This document shows, piece by piece, positions 57,537 through 64,000 of a DNA stretch of 64,000 nt. The stretch spans positions 62,001 through 126,000 of the forward strand of contig NZ_JABFAJ010000024.1 of NCBI RefSeq assembly GCF_013085345.1, given 5' to 3'. The translations under genes were made by a program, and so were the position numbers. How positions within the stretch are numbered: the stretch's first letter is position 1; every line of letters begins with the position of its first letter. Origin of the DNA: Isoptericola sediminis. GTDB taxonomy: Bacteria > Actinomycetota > Actinomycetes > Actinomycetales > Cellulomonadaceae. Under the pieces are notes generated by a model that was not told where the DNA came from, searched no databases, and worked only from the letters and a program-made list of their open reading frames with translations.

Positions 57537-57566
57537 AGTGTAAGGGTCTCTGCAAGATTCTTGCAG
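57537..57566 (-). promoter_or_regulatory. alpha-glucosidase promoter with MalR-type operator
   Basis: On the minus strand CTGCAA (57566-57561), an 18-base spacer and TACACT (57542-57537) form a candidate promoter 40 bases before the ATG. The 17-base near-palindrome CTGCAAGATTCTTGCAG at 57550-57566 covers the -35, so the LacI-family repressor encoded upstream should block it. Confidence 0.7.
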
Positions 57567-57657
57567 GAATCGCCGACCGGCGGGGTCGCGGGGGTGTCGC
57601 GGTGCGCCCTCAGCCTGCGACGCGCGCGCTCGGACGGCAAGCCGCGCGGGTGCTGGT

Positions 57658-58701
57658 TCAGTCGCGCGGCGCGGGGCCCGTCGAGCCCCGGACGACGAGC
57701 TCGGGGGAGAACAGCAGCTCCGTGCGCGGGGCGCGGTCCCCGCCGATCTCGGTGAGCAGGGCGCTGACGGCGGCGTCGGCCATCGCGTCGACGGGCTGGC
57801 GCACGGTCGTCAGCGGGGGCTCGGTGAAGGCGATGAGCGGGGCGTCGTCGTAGCCCACGACGGAGACGTCGTCGGGGACCTTCAGGCCCTGGGCGCGGGC
57901 CGCCCGGACGGCACCGAGGGCCATGAGGTCCGAGCCGCACACCACGGCCGTGTGTCCCGAGGTGTAGAGCTCGGCGGCCGCGGCCTGCCCGCCCTCGAGG
58001 GTGTACAGCGTGTTGACCACGTGCGCCCGGGCCGCGGCCTCGTCGGCGGCCAGCCCGTGCCGGACGAGAGCCGCGGCGAACGCCGCCGCCTTGCGCTGGG
58101 CGGGCACGTACCGTTCGGGGCCGATGGCCAGGCCGATGCGCCGGTGCCCCAGCGTGACCAGGTGCTGGACCGCGACGTCGATGCTCTCGGCGTCGTCGGG
58201 GGAGACGAACGGGGCGTCGATGCCCGGTGCGTAGCCGTTGACGAGCACGATGGGCACGCCCTGGCCGCGCAGCAGCTCGTAGCGCGAGTGGTTGGCGCGG
58301 GTGTCGGCGTGCAGGCCGGAGATGAAGATGATGCCGTCGACGGAGTGGTCCACGAGCGTCGAGACGTACTCGTCCTCGGTGGTGCCGCCGGGGGCCTGGG
58401 TGCACAGCAGCGGCGTGTAGCCCCGCTGGGCGAGGATGGACTCCACCGCCTGGGCGAACGCCGGGAAGACGGGGTTGGTGAGCTCGGGCACCACGAGGCC
58501 GACGAGACCGGCGGACCGGCCGGCCAGCGCGGAGGGGCGTTCGTAGCCCAGCACGTCCAGGGCGGCCAGCACGGCCTGGCGGGTGGAGCTGGCGACACCG
58601 GGCTTCCCGTTGAGCACGCGCGACACGGTCGCGGTGGAGACCCCGGCCTGGTCGGCCAGGTCGCTCAGTCGGGTGCGCACGCCTGCGATCGTAAGGGACA
58701 C
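57658..58701 (-). CDS. malR: LacI-family repressor of maltose genes (MalR-like)
   Basis: The 347-residue protein has an N-terminal LacI HTH ([20 protein letters not shown], hinge helix region PSALAGR) and a periplasmic-binding-protein-like effector domain ([72 protein letters not shown]). GTG 58701 follows a GAGGAGG. It is divergent from malE and precedes the alpha-glucosidase gene. TTGCAA-type operators occur at both targets, so local control is strongly suggested. The inducer, probably maltose or maltotriose, is inferred. Confidence 0.92.
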   Translation of the reverse strand: MSLTIAGVRTRLSDLADQAGVSTATVSRVLNGKPGVASSTRQAVLAALDVLGYERPSALAGRSAGLVGLVVPELTNPVFPAFAQAVESILAQRGYTPLLCTQAPGGTTEDEYVSTLVDHSVDGIIFISGLHADTRANHSRYELLRGQGVPIVLVNGYAPGIDAPFVSPDDAESIDVAVQHLVTLGHRRIGLAIGPERYVPAQRKAAAFAAALVRHGLAADEAAARAHVVNTLYTLEGGQAAAAELYTSGHTAVVCGSDLMALGAVRAARAQGLKVPDDVSVVGYDDAPLIAFTEPPLTTVRQPVDAMADAAVSALLTEIGGDRAPRTELLFSPELVVRGSTGPAPRD

Positions 58702-58755
58702 GGGACCTCCTCGTCCTCGGGCGACCGCGGGTCGGACGCTGCGGTGGATCGTCGG

Positions 58756-58809
58756 TTGCAGAAACGTTATTGCAACATCTTGCAAATCGCGAACATCCTG
58801 TCCTAGATT
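58756..58809 (+). promoter_or_regulatory. malE promoter with TTGCA operator repeats
   Basis: TTGCA repeats at 58756, 58770 and 58781 include the dyad TTGCAACATCTTGCAA (58770-58785). TTGCAA (58780-58785), an 18-base spacer and TAGATT (58804-58809) form a good sigma-70-type promoter. The operator covers the -35, as at the alpha-glucosidase promoter. malR is divergent from here. Confidence 0.8.
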
Positions 58810-58880
58810 CATCCTCCAGCAGGGCCCACCGGCGTGCATGCCGGCGGGCCACCACCCCGAAAGATGCTGGGAGAATGACG

Positions 58881-60119
58881 ATGCGACGGAGCATCCTTAT
58901 CGCGTCCGCCCTGGTGACGACCCTCGCCCTGTCGGCGTGCGGGTCGTCCGAGGACGCCGGTGACACCACCGAGGGCACCGAGGAGAGCACGGCCGAGGCC
59001 ACCGAGGCGACCGGCTCGCTGACCGTCTGGGTCGACGAGACGCGCGAGACCGCGGTCGAGTCCGCCGCCGAGGCGTTCGAGTCCGAGACCGGCGCCGAGG
59101 TCGAGATCGTCCTGAAGAACTTCGAGGACATCCGTTCCGACTTCATCGCCCAGGTGCCGACGGGCGAGGGCCCGGACGTCACCGTCGGTGCCCACGACTG
59201 GCTCGGCGAGCTCATCACCAACGGGGTCGTCGCCCCGGTCGAGCTCGGCGCCACCGCCGACGGGTTCGAGGACGTCGCCGTCGAGGCCTTCACCGCCGAC
59301 GGCGCGGTCTACGGCATGCCGTACGCGATCGAGAACATCGCCCTGATCCGCAACACCGAGCTGGCCGACAGCGCCCCCGCCACGTGGGACGACGCCATCT
59401 CGATGGGCGAGGACGCGGACACCAAGTACCCGTTCCTCATCCAGACCGGGACCGAGGGTGACCCGTACACCTACTACCCGTTCCAGACGTCGTTCGGCGC
59501 TCCCGTGTTCGAGCAGAACGAGGACGGTTCCTACTCCCCGGAGCTCGCCATGGGTGGCGACGCGGGCACGGCCTACGCCGAGTGGCTCGCCGAGCAGGGC
59601 GAGGCCGGCACGCTGACCACCGACATCACCTACGACATCGCCGTCGAGGCCTTCGCCAAGGGCCAGTCGCCGTTCATCGTGGGCGGTCCGTGGATGCTCG
59701 AGCAGTTCGCCGACCTGGACCTGGCGATCGACCCGATCCCGGCCGCGGGTGACGAGGCCGCGCAGCCGTTCGTCGGCGTGCAGGGCTTCTACGTCAGCGC
59801 CCAGAGCGAGAACGCTCTGCTGGCCAACGACTTCCTCGTGAACTACCTGTCCACCGAGGAGGCGCAGACCGCGCTGTTCGAGGCCGGCGGCCGCCCGCCG
59901 GCGCTCACCGCCGCCGCGGACGCCGCGTCGTCGGACCCGATCGTGGCGGGCTTCCGTGAGGTCGGCGCCGAGGCCGTGCCGATGCCGTCCATCCCCGAGA
60001 TGGGTTCCGTGTGGGCCTTCTGGGGCGTCACCGAGGCCAACATCATCTCCGGCAAGGCCGACCCGGCCAAGGCCTGGGACAAGATGATCTCGGACATCGA
60101 GGGCGCACTCGACTCCTGA
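58881..60119 (+). CDS. malE: maltose/maltodextrin ABC transporter substrate-binding lipoprotein
   Basis: The 412-residue protein has a lipoprotein signal (RRSILIASALVTTLALSAC) and an acidic linker, then a MalE-type binding fold (GSLTVWVDETRETAVESAAE, GEGPDVTVGAHDWLGELITN, GMPYAIENIALIRN, FIVGGPWMLEQF, PSIPEMGSVWAFWG). ATG 58881 is preferred over 58875 because GGGAG stands seven bases before it. It delivers maltodextrins to MalF and MalG. No malK-like ATPase gene is adjacent, as in actinobacteria that use a shared MsiK-type ATPase. Confidence 0.95.
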   Translation: MRRSILIASALVTTLALSACGSSEDAGDTTEGTEESTAEATEATGSLTVWVDETRETAVESAAEAFESETGAEVEIVLKNFEDIRSDFIAQVPTGEGPDVTVGAHDWLGELITNGVVAPVELGATADGFEDVAVEAFTADGAVYGMPYAIENIALIRNTELADSAPATWDDAISMGEDADTKYPFLIQTGTEGDPYTYYPFQTSFGAPVFEQNEDGSYSPELAMGGDAGTAYAEWLAEQGEAGTLTTDITYDIAVEAFAKGQSPFIVGGPWMLEQFADLDLAIDPIPAAGDEAAQPFVGVQGFYVSAQSENALLANDFLVNYLSTEEAQTALFEAGGRPPALTAAADAASSDPIVAGFREVGAEAVPMPSIPEMGSVWAFWGVTEANIISGKADPAKAWDKMISDIEGALDS

Positions 60120-60132
60120 CGTCCTGACCTCT

Positions 60133-60167
60133 CGCGACGGGCCGTGGTGCCACCACGGCCCGTCGCG
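60133..60167 (+). terminator. perfect hairpin between malE and malF
   Basis: A 16-bp perfect stem (CGCGACGGGCCGTGGT / ACCACGGCCCGTCGCG) with a three-base loop lies 14 bases after the malE stop and 20 bases before the malF start. It probably causes partial termination or protects the malE mRNA 3' end, giving more MalE than permease. Confidence 0.8.
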
Positions 60168-60187
60168 CGATCCCGGAAGGCTCTTCG

Positions 60188-61834
60188 ATGACCGACCTGC
60201 AGCAGTCCCGCACCGCCTCGCGCGAGGCCTCGGACGACGCTCCCGCACCCCCCGGCCGCCCCTCGCGCCGCTTCCGGCTCGGACGCCGCGACGAGTCGCC
60301 GGCCGGACGCTACGGCGCCGGCTTCCTCGCCAAGCTCGCCCTCATGGCCGTCGTCGACGCGTTCGGCGTCTACGTCGTCTGGTCGGCCTACCTGGCCGAG
60401 TCGTGGTTCATCCTCGGCGCCATGGTCGCCATGCTGGTCGTGGCGAACTGGGTCTACTTCTCGCGGCGCGTCGTCCCGCTGAAGTACGTGCTGCCCGGTC
60501 TGATCTTCCTGTTCACCTTCCAGATCTTCACCATCGGCTACACCGGGTGGGTGGCCTTCACCAACTACGGCGACGGTCACAACTCCACCAAGGAGGACGC
60601 CGTCGCGGCGCTGCTCGTGCAGAACGAGCGCCGTGTCGAGGGTTCGCCCGCCGTCCCGCTGACCGTGGTGGCCGACGGCGACGAGCTCGGGTTCGCCGTC
60701 GTCCAGCCCGACGGCACGACGGCGGTCGGCAGCGCCGAGGAGCCGTTGGAAGCGGCGGACGCCACCGTCACCGAGGGGCGGGTCACCGCCGTCGACGGCT
60801 GGGAGGTCCTCGACCGCGCCGAGGTGCTGGCCCGCCAGGGCGAGGTCACCGACCTGCGGGTGCCCGTCTCCGACGACCCGGCCGCCGGGTCCGTGCGCAC
60901 CCAGGACGCCCGCACCGGGTACGTCTACGAGTCCACGCTCGTCTACGACGAGGCCGCGGACACGATGACGGACACCGCGACCGGGACGGTCTACACACCC
61001 AACGACGAGGGGCAGTTCGAGGCCGCGGACGGCTCCACGCTGAACGTCGGCTGGCGGGTGTTCGTCGGGTTCGACAACTTCACCACGGCGTTCTCGGACT
61101 CGCGGTACTCCGGGCCGTTCTTCCAGATCGTCGTGTGGACCTTCGTCTTCGCCTTCGCCTCGGTGGCCACGACGTTCCTGCTCGGGATGTTCCTGGCGTC
61201 GGTGTTCAACACCCCGATGCGCGGGCGCAAGATCTACCGGACGCTGCTGATCCTGCCGTACGCGATCCCCGGGTTCGTCGCCCCGCTGCTGTGGTCCGGT
61301 CTGCTCAACCGCAGCTTCGGGTTCGTCAACCAGGTGCTGCTCGGGGGCGCGGCCATCCCGTGGCTGACCGACCCGTGGCTGGCCAAGCTGTCGATCATCG
61401 GGGTCAACCTGTGGCTCGGGTTCCCGTACATGTTCCTCATCTGCACCGGTGCGCTGCAGTCCCTGCCCACCGACGTGCTCGAGGCCGCGAAGATCGACGG
61501 CGCCGGCCGCCTGCGCACCTGGCGCTCGGTCGTCATGCCCCTGCTGCTCGTCTCCACGACCCCGCTGCTCATCTCGAGCTTCGCGTTCAACTTCAACAAC
61601 TTCGCCCTGGTGTACATGCTCACCGGAGGCGGTCCACGGTTCGAGGACGCCTCCGTGCCGTTGGGTCACACCGACATCATGATCACGATGGTCTACTCCG
61701 TGGCCGGTCTGGACGGGAACGCCCCGAAGGACTTCGGCCTGGCCAGCGCGCTGTCCATCGTCATCTTCGTGATCATCGCGACGATCTCGGCCATCGCCTT
61801 CAAGCGGACCCGCTCGCTCGAGGAGATCAACTGA
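60188..61834 (+). CDS. malF: maltose/maltodextrin ABC permease MalF
   Basis: The 548-residue protein has the long MalF layout: a polar N-terminus, three helices (about residues 45-120), a large extracytoplasmic P2-like loop (about 130-285), and then the core transmembrane domain with the coupling EAA motif EAAKIDGAGRLRTWRSVVMPLL near residue 435. It pairs with MalG, whose start is one base after its stop. The P2 loop probably contacts MalE. Confidence 0.95.
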   Translation: MTDLQQSRTASREASDDAPAPPGRPSRRFRLGRRDESPAGRYGAGFLAKLALMAVVDAFGVYVVWSAYLAESWFILGAMVAMLVVANWVYFSRRVVPLKYVLPGLIFLFTFQIFTIGYTGWVAFTNYGDGHNSTKEDAVAALLVQNERRVEGSPAVPLTVVADGDELGFAVVQPDGTTAVGSAEEPLEAADATVTEGRVTAVDGWEVLDRAEVLARQGEVTDLRVPVSDDPAAGSVRTQDARTGYVYESTLVYDEAADTMTDTATGTVYTPNDEGQFEAADGSTLNVGWRVFVGFDNFTTAFSDSRYSGPFFQIVVWTFVFAFASVATTFLLGMFLASVFNTPMRGRKIYRTLLILPYAIPGFVAPLLWSGLLNRSFGFVNQVLLGGAAIPWLTDPWLAKLSIIGVNLWLGFPYMFLICTGALQSLPTDVLEAAKIDGAGRLRTWRSVVMPLLLVSTTPLLISSFAFNFNNFALVYMLTGGGPRFEDASVPLGHTDIMITMVYSVAGLDGNAPKDFGLASALSIVIFVIIATISAIAFKRTRSLEEIN

Positions 61835-61835
61835 C

Positions 61836-62741
61836 ATGACTGCCACCTCGACCGCCCCCGCGGTGCGCACCCCGTCGACGCCGACCCGTCGCAGGACGGC
61901 CGGGCGCTGGTTCTCCGAGCTCGGCTGGCGGCACGTCGTCGGCGTCGTGTTCGTCGTCTACGCCGCGTTCCCGATCGTGTACGTCCTGTCCGCCTCCGTG
62001 GCCGAGGGCGGCACCCTGACCGGGTCCAACCAGCTCTTCGACACGTTCAGCACGGAGAACTACGCCCGGCTGGCCGACACGGTGTACTGGTCGTGGTTCG
62101 CCAACTCGGTGCTGATCGCCGTGGCGACCTCGATCGGTACGGTGCTCATGGGCGCCGCCGCGGCGTACGCCTTCAGCCGGTTCCGCTTCACGGGGCGCCG
62201 CGTGGGCCTGACGACGCTGCTGATCCTCCAGATGTTCCCGCAGATGCTCGCATTCGTCGCGATCTTCCTGCTCCTCATCAGCCTCGGCGAGGTGGTTCCG
62301 GCGCTCGGCCTGAACTCCCGGGTCGCGCTCATCTGCGTGTACCTCGGCGGCGCGCTCGGCGTGAACACGTTCCTCATGTACGGGTTCTTCAACACGGTCC
62401 CGCGCGAGCTGGACGAGGCGGCCAAGATCGACGGCGCCACGCACGCCCAGACGTACTGGACGATCATCCTGCGCCTGGTGACCCCGATCCTGGCGGTCGT
62501 GGCGCTGCTGTCGATCATCGCCACCTTCGGCGAGTTCGTCATCGCCCGCGTGCTGCTGCAGTCGGAGTCCAACTGGACGCTCGCGGTCGGTCTCTACTCG
62601 TGGGTCTCCAGCCTCCTCGAGGCCAACTGGGGGCTCTTCGCCGCGGGCGCGGTGATCTCCACGATCCCGATCCTCGCGCTGTTCCTGTTCCTGCAGAAGT
62701 ACATCGTCGGCGGCCTGACGGCCGGCTCCGTCAAGGGCTGA
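61836..62741 (+). CDS. malG: maltose/maltodextrin ABC permease MalG
   Basis: The 301-residue protein has six helices and the EAA motif ELDEAAKIDGATHAQTYWTIIL near residue 190, followed by the conserved C-terminal region ending GLTAGSVKG. It completes the MalFG channel. The start is one base after the malF stop. Confidence 0.95.
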   Translation: MTATSTAPAVRTPSTPTRRRTAGRWFSELGWRHVVGVVFVVYAAFPIVYVLSASVAEGGTLTGSNQLFDTFSTENYARLADTVYWSWFANSVLIAVATSIGTVLMGAAAAYAFSRFRFTGRRVGLTTLLILQMFPQMLAFVAIFLLLISLGEVVPALGLNSRVALICVYLGGALGVNTFLMYGFFNTVPRELDEAAKIDGATHAQTYWTIILRLVTPILAVVALLSIIATFGEFVIARVLLQSESNWTLAVGLYSWVSSLLEANWGLFAAGAVISTIPILALFLFLQKYIVGGLTAGSVKG

Positions 62742-62784
62742 CGGCGTCGGTCGCGTGCCCGTGGCGGGGCTCCGGTCCCGGTCC

Positions 62785-62790
62785 TAGCCT
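62785..62790 (+). promoter_or_regulatory. candidate -10 (TAGCCT) of the GerW-family gene
   Basis: TAGCCT lies six bases before the ATG at 62797, so this gene may have its own leaderless promoter between malG and the amylase gene. Confidence 0.4.
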
Positions 62791-62796
62791 GGGTGC

Positions 62797-63219
62797 ATGA
62801 GCGAGAAGCGCAGCTTCGGCCCGGACCTGGCGCGTCTCACCGACGCCGCCGACCAGTCGTTCACCGTGCGCCGCGCGTTCGGCGAGGCGTACGAGCACGA
62901 CGGCCAGCTCGTCATCCCGGTCGCCCGGGTACGGGGTGGTGTCGGCACGGGGTCCGGCGGCGGGGCGGGCCCCGCCTCCCACGCGACGGACGGCGCGAGC
63001 GACGCCCCCGACGGGGCGCACGGCGAGGCGTCCGGCGAGGGCGGCGGCGGGGGCGGCGGCTACGGGCTGCGGGTCACGCCGCTCGGCGTCTACGTCGTCG
63101 GCGCCGCGGGCACGCGCTGGCAGCCCGTGCTCGACCTGAACAAGGTGATCCTCGGCGGACAGATCGTCGGGATCGTGATCGCGCTCGCCACCGGGTGGGC
63201 GATCGGCCGCCGCCGCTGA
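62797..63219 (+). CDS. GerW/YtfJ-family protein
   Basis: The 140-residue protein has the Spore_YtfJ/GerW pattern: RAFGEAYEHDGQLVIPVARVRGGVGTGSGGG, a Gly/Ala-rich low-complexity middle (about residues 55-90), then GYGLRVTPLGVYVVGAAGTRWQPVLDLNKVILGGQ and a C-terminal hydrophobic segment. In Bacillus the family acts in spore germination, but many non-sporulating actinobacteria have it and its role there is unknown. It sits between the maltose permeases and an amylase and is probably not part of their pathway. Confidence 0.85.
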   Translation: MSEKRSFGPDLARLTDAADQSFTVRRAFGEAYEHDGQLVIPVARVRGGVGTGSGGGAGPASHATDGASDAPDGAHGEASGEGGGGGGGYGLRVTPLGVYVVGAAGTRWQPVLDLNKVILGGQIVGIVIALATGWAIGRRR

Positions 63220-63225
63220 CCGGAC

Positions 63226-63255
63226 CTCGGTCGGTGGTGGCCGCCACCGACCGAG
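63226..63255 (+). terminator. hairpin after the GerW-family gene
   Basis: CTCGGTCGGTGG (63226-63237) pairs perfectly with CCACCGACCGAG (63244-63255) across a six-base loop. It lies between the GerW-family stop and the amylase ATG, so it may terminate the former. It ends only eight bases before the amylase start and would be in its leader if transcription reads through. Confidence 0.7.
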
Positions 63256-63263
63256 AGGACCGC

Positions 63264-64000
63264 ATGCACCCTGCACCCCACCTGCTCGACCTGCCCCACC
63301 ACGACGGGTCCGCCGTCCACGTGCCCCCGGGCACCCCGCGGCTCGGTGACTCGGTGCTGGTCCGGGTCCGCGTGCCCCGCGACTCCGGCGTCGAGCGGGT
63401 GTGGGTCCGCAGCGTGCGCGACGGCGAGCCGCGGCTCACCGAGGCGACGCCCGACGCCGGCACGGACGCCGACCGGTGGTTCACCGCGGACGTCGTGGTG
63501 CACAACCCCGTCACGCCGTACCGGTTCCTGCTGGACGGACCCGGCGGCTACCGGTGGCTGAACGGCCGGGGAGTGCACGACCGCGACGTCTCGGACGCCG
63601 GGGACTTCCGGCTCACGACGCACGCCCCGGGCCCCGCGTGGATGGGCGAGGGACTCGTCTACCAGATCTTCCCCGACCGGTTCGCCCGCTCGGCGGCCGC
63701 CGACGCCCGCCCGGTCCCGGACTGGGCCGTGGCGGCGCAGTGGGAGGACGAACCCGCCGGCACCGGCGTGCTGGCCGGCACCCAGTACTACGGCGGCGAC
63801 ATCGACGGCATCGTCGAGCATCTCGACCACCTCGCCGCGCTCGGCGTCGGCACCGTCTACCTCACCCCGGTGTTCCCGGGCCGGTCCAACCACCGCTACG
63901 ACGCCTCGACGTTCCACGAGGTGGACCCCCTGCTCGGTGGCGACGAGGCCTACGCGCGGCTCGCCGAGGCCGTGCACGCCCGCGGCATGCGGCTCATGGG
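63264..64000 (+). CDS. GH13 amylase / neopullulanase-like enzyme, N-terminal part (partial)
   Basis: The gene is cut by the window edge, and about 245 residues are visible from ATG 63264. An N-terminal CBM34-like beta domain (SVLVRVRVPRDSGVERVWVR, ADVVVHNPVTPYRFLLDGP) precedes the GH13 barrel start, WMGEGLVYQIFPDRFARS and YYGGDIDGIVEHLDHLAALG, with the first conserved region following (HARGMRLMG). This layout is typical of cyclomaltodextrinase, neopullulanase and maltogenic amylase. No signal peptide is seen, so it probably degrades imported maltodextrins or cyclodextrins. Catalytic residues lie beyond the edge. Confidence 0.85.
   Translation, partial: MHPAPHLLDLPHHDGSAVHVPPGTPRLGDSVLVRVRVPRDSGVERVWVRSVRDGEPRLTEATPDAGTDADRWFTADVVVHNPVTPYRFLLDGPGGYRWLNGRGVHDRDVSDAGDFRLTTHAPGPAWMGEGLVYQIFPDRFARSAAADARPVPDWAVAAQWEDEPAGTGVLAGTQYYGGDIDGIVEHLDHLAALGVGTVYLTPVFPGRSNHRYDASTFHEVDPLLGGDEAYARLAEAVHARGMRLM

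Overview
The window is chromosomal DNA from a high-GC actinomycete. The gene order holA-rpsT-lepA-hemW-hrcA-dnaJ-rsmE-phoH-ybeY-era-leuA-recO-uppS-glyS-dusB, a CIRCE/HrcA heat-shock module, DtxR- and Zur-type metal boxes, a leucine leader peptide before leuA and many apparently leaderless promoters all fit Actinomycetota. A member of the Cellulomonadaceae/Promicromonosporaceae group is my inference from this gene order and the maltose genes; it is not proven by the sequence alone.

Layout. 1-9.2 kb: the 5' end of a GT4 glycosyltransferase, holA, rpsT, an orphan PemK/MazF-family protein, a mycothiol-dependent isomerase-like protein, lepA-hemW, three small membrane proteins (two DUF4870, one DUF4282) and DUF3097. 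9.4-15.5 kb: a tandem duplication of large ATPase-LuxR (LAL) regulators with a small ORF between them. 15.7-24 kb: CIRCE-hrcA-dnaJ-rsmE-HIT-phoH-ybeY-CBS protein-era, mostly overlapping genes; phoH is split by a 357-residue class 3-type intein carrying a LAGLIDADG endonuclease. 24-31 kb: a membrane alpha/beta hydrolase, a repeat-bearing membrane protein, leuL-leuA, recO and uppS. 31.3-36 kb: an iron-siderophore ABC operon headed by a VTT/DedA-like membrane gene, with two DtxR boxes. 36-39.2 kb: zur-znuB-znuC-znuA with a Zur box on the znuA start. 39.4-49.3 kb: an accessory island with a LamG/DNRLRE surface-protein gene broken by an amber codon, a 2.1-kaa RHS/YD-repeat protein whose variable tip is visibly less GC-rich, and an overlapping small membrane gene that is a candidate immunity gene. 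49.7-57.5 kb: glyS, two tiny membrane proteins, dusB, a Tat-exported DyP peroxidase with a PCuAC copper chaperone and a membrane protein, then an alpha-glucosidase. 57.6-64 kb: a LacI/MalR regulator, malEFG without its own ATPase gene, a GerW/YtfJ-type protein and the 5' end of a GH13 amylase.

Two signals stand out. One is the class 3-type intein in PhoH (Ala1, W66-C337-T355 signature). The other is the RHS locus, where a compositionally distinct toxin-like tip overlaps a membrane gene. Regulatory DNA is also rich: 11-12 starts have a TANNNT-like hexamer 6-7 bases upstream, two intergenic hairpins share one sequence, and two maltose promoters have the operator over the -35 box with the same 18-base spacer.
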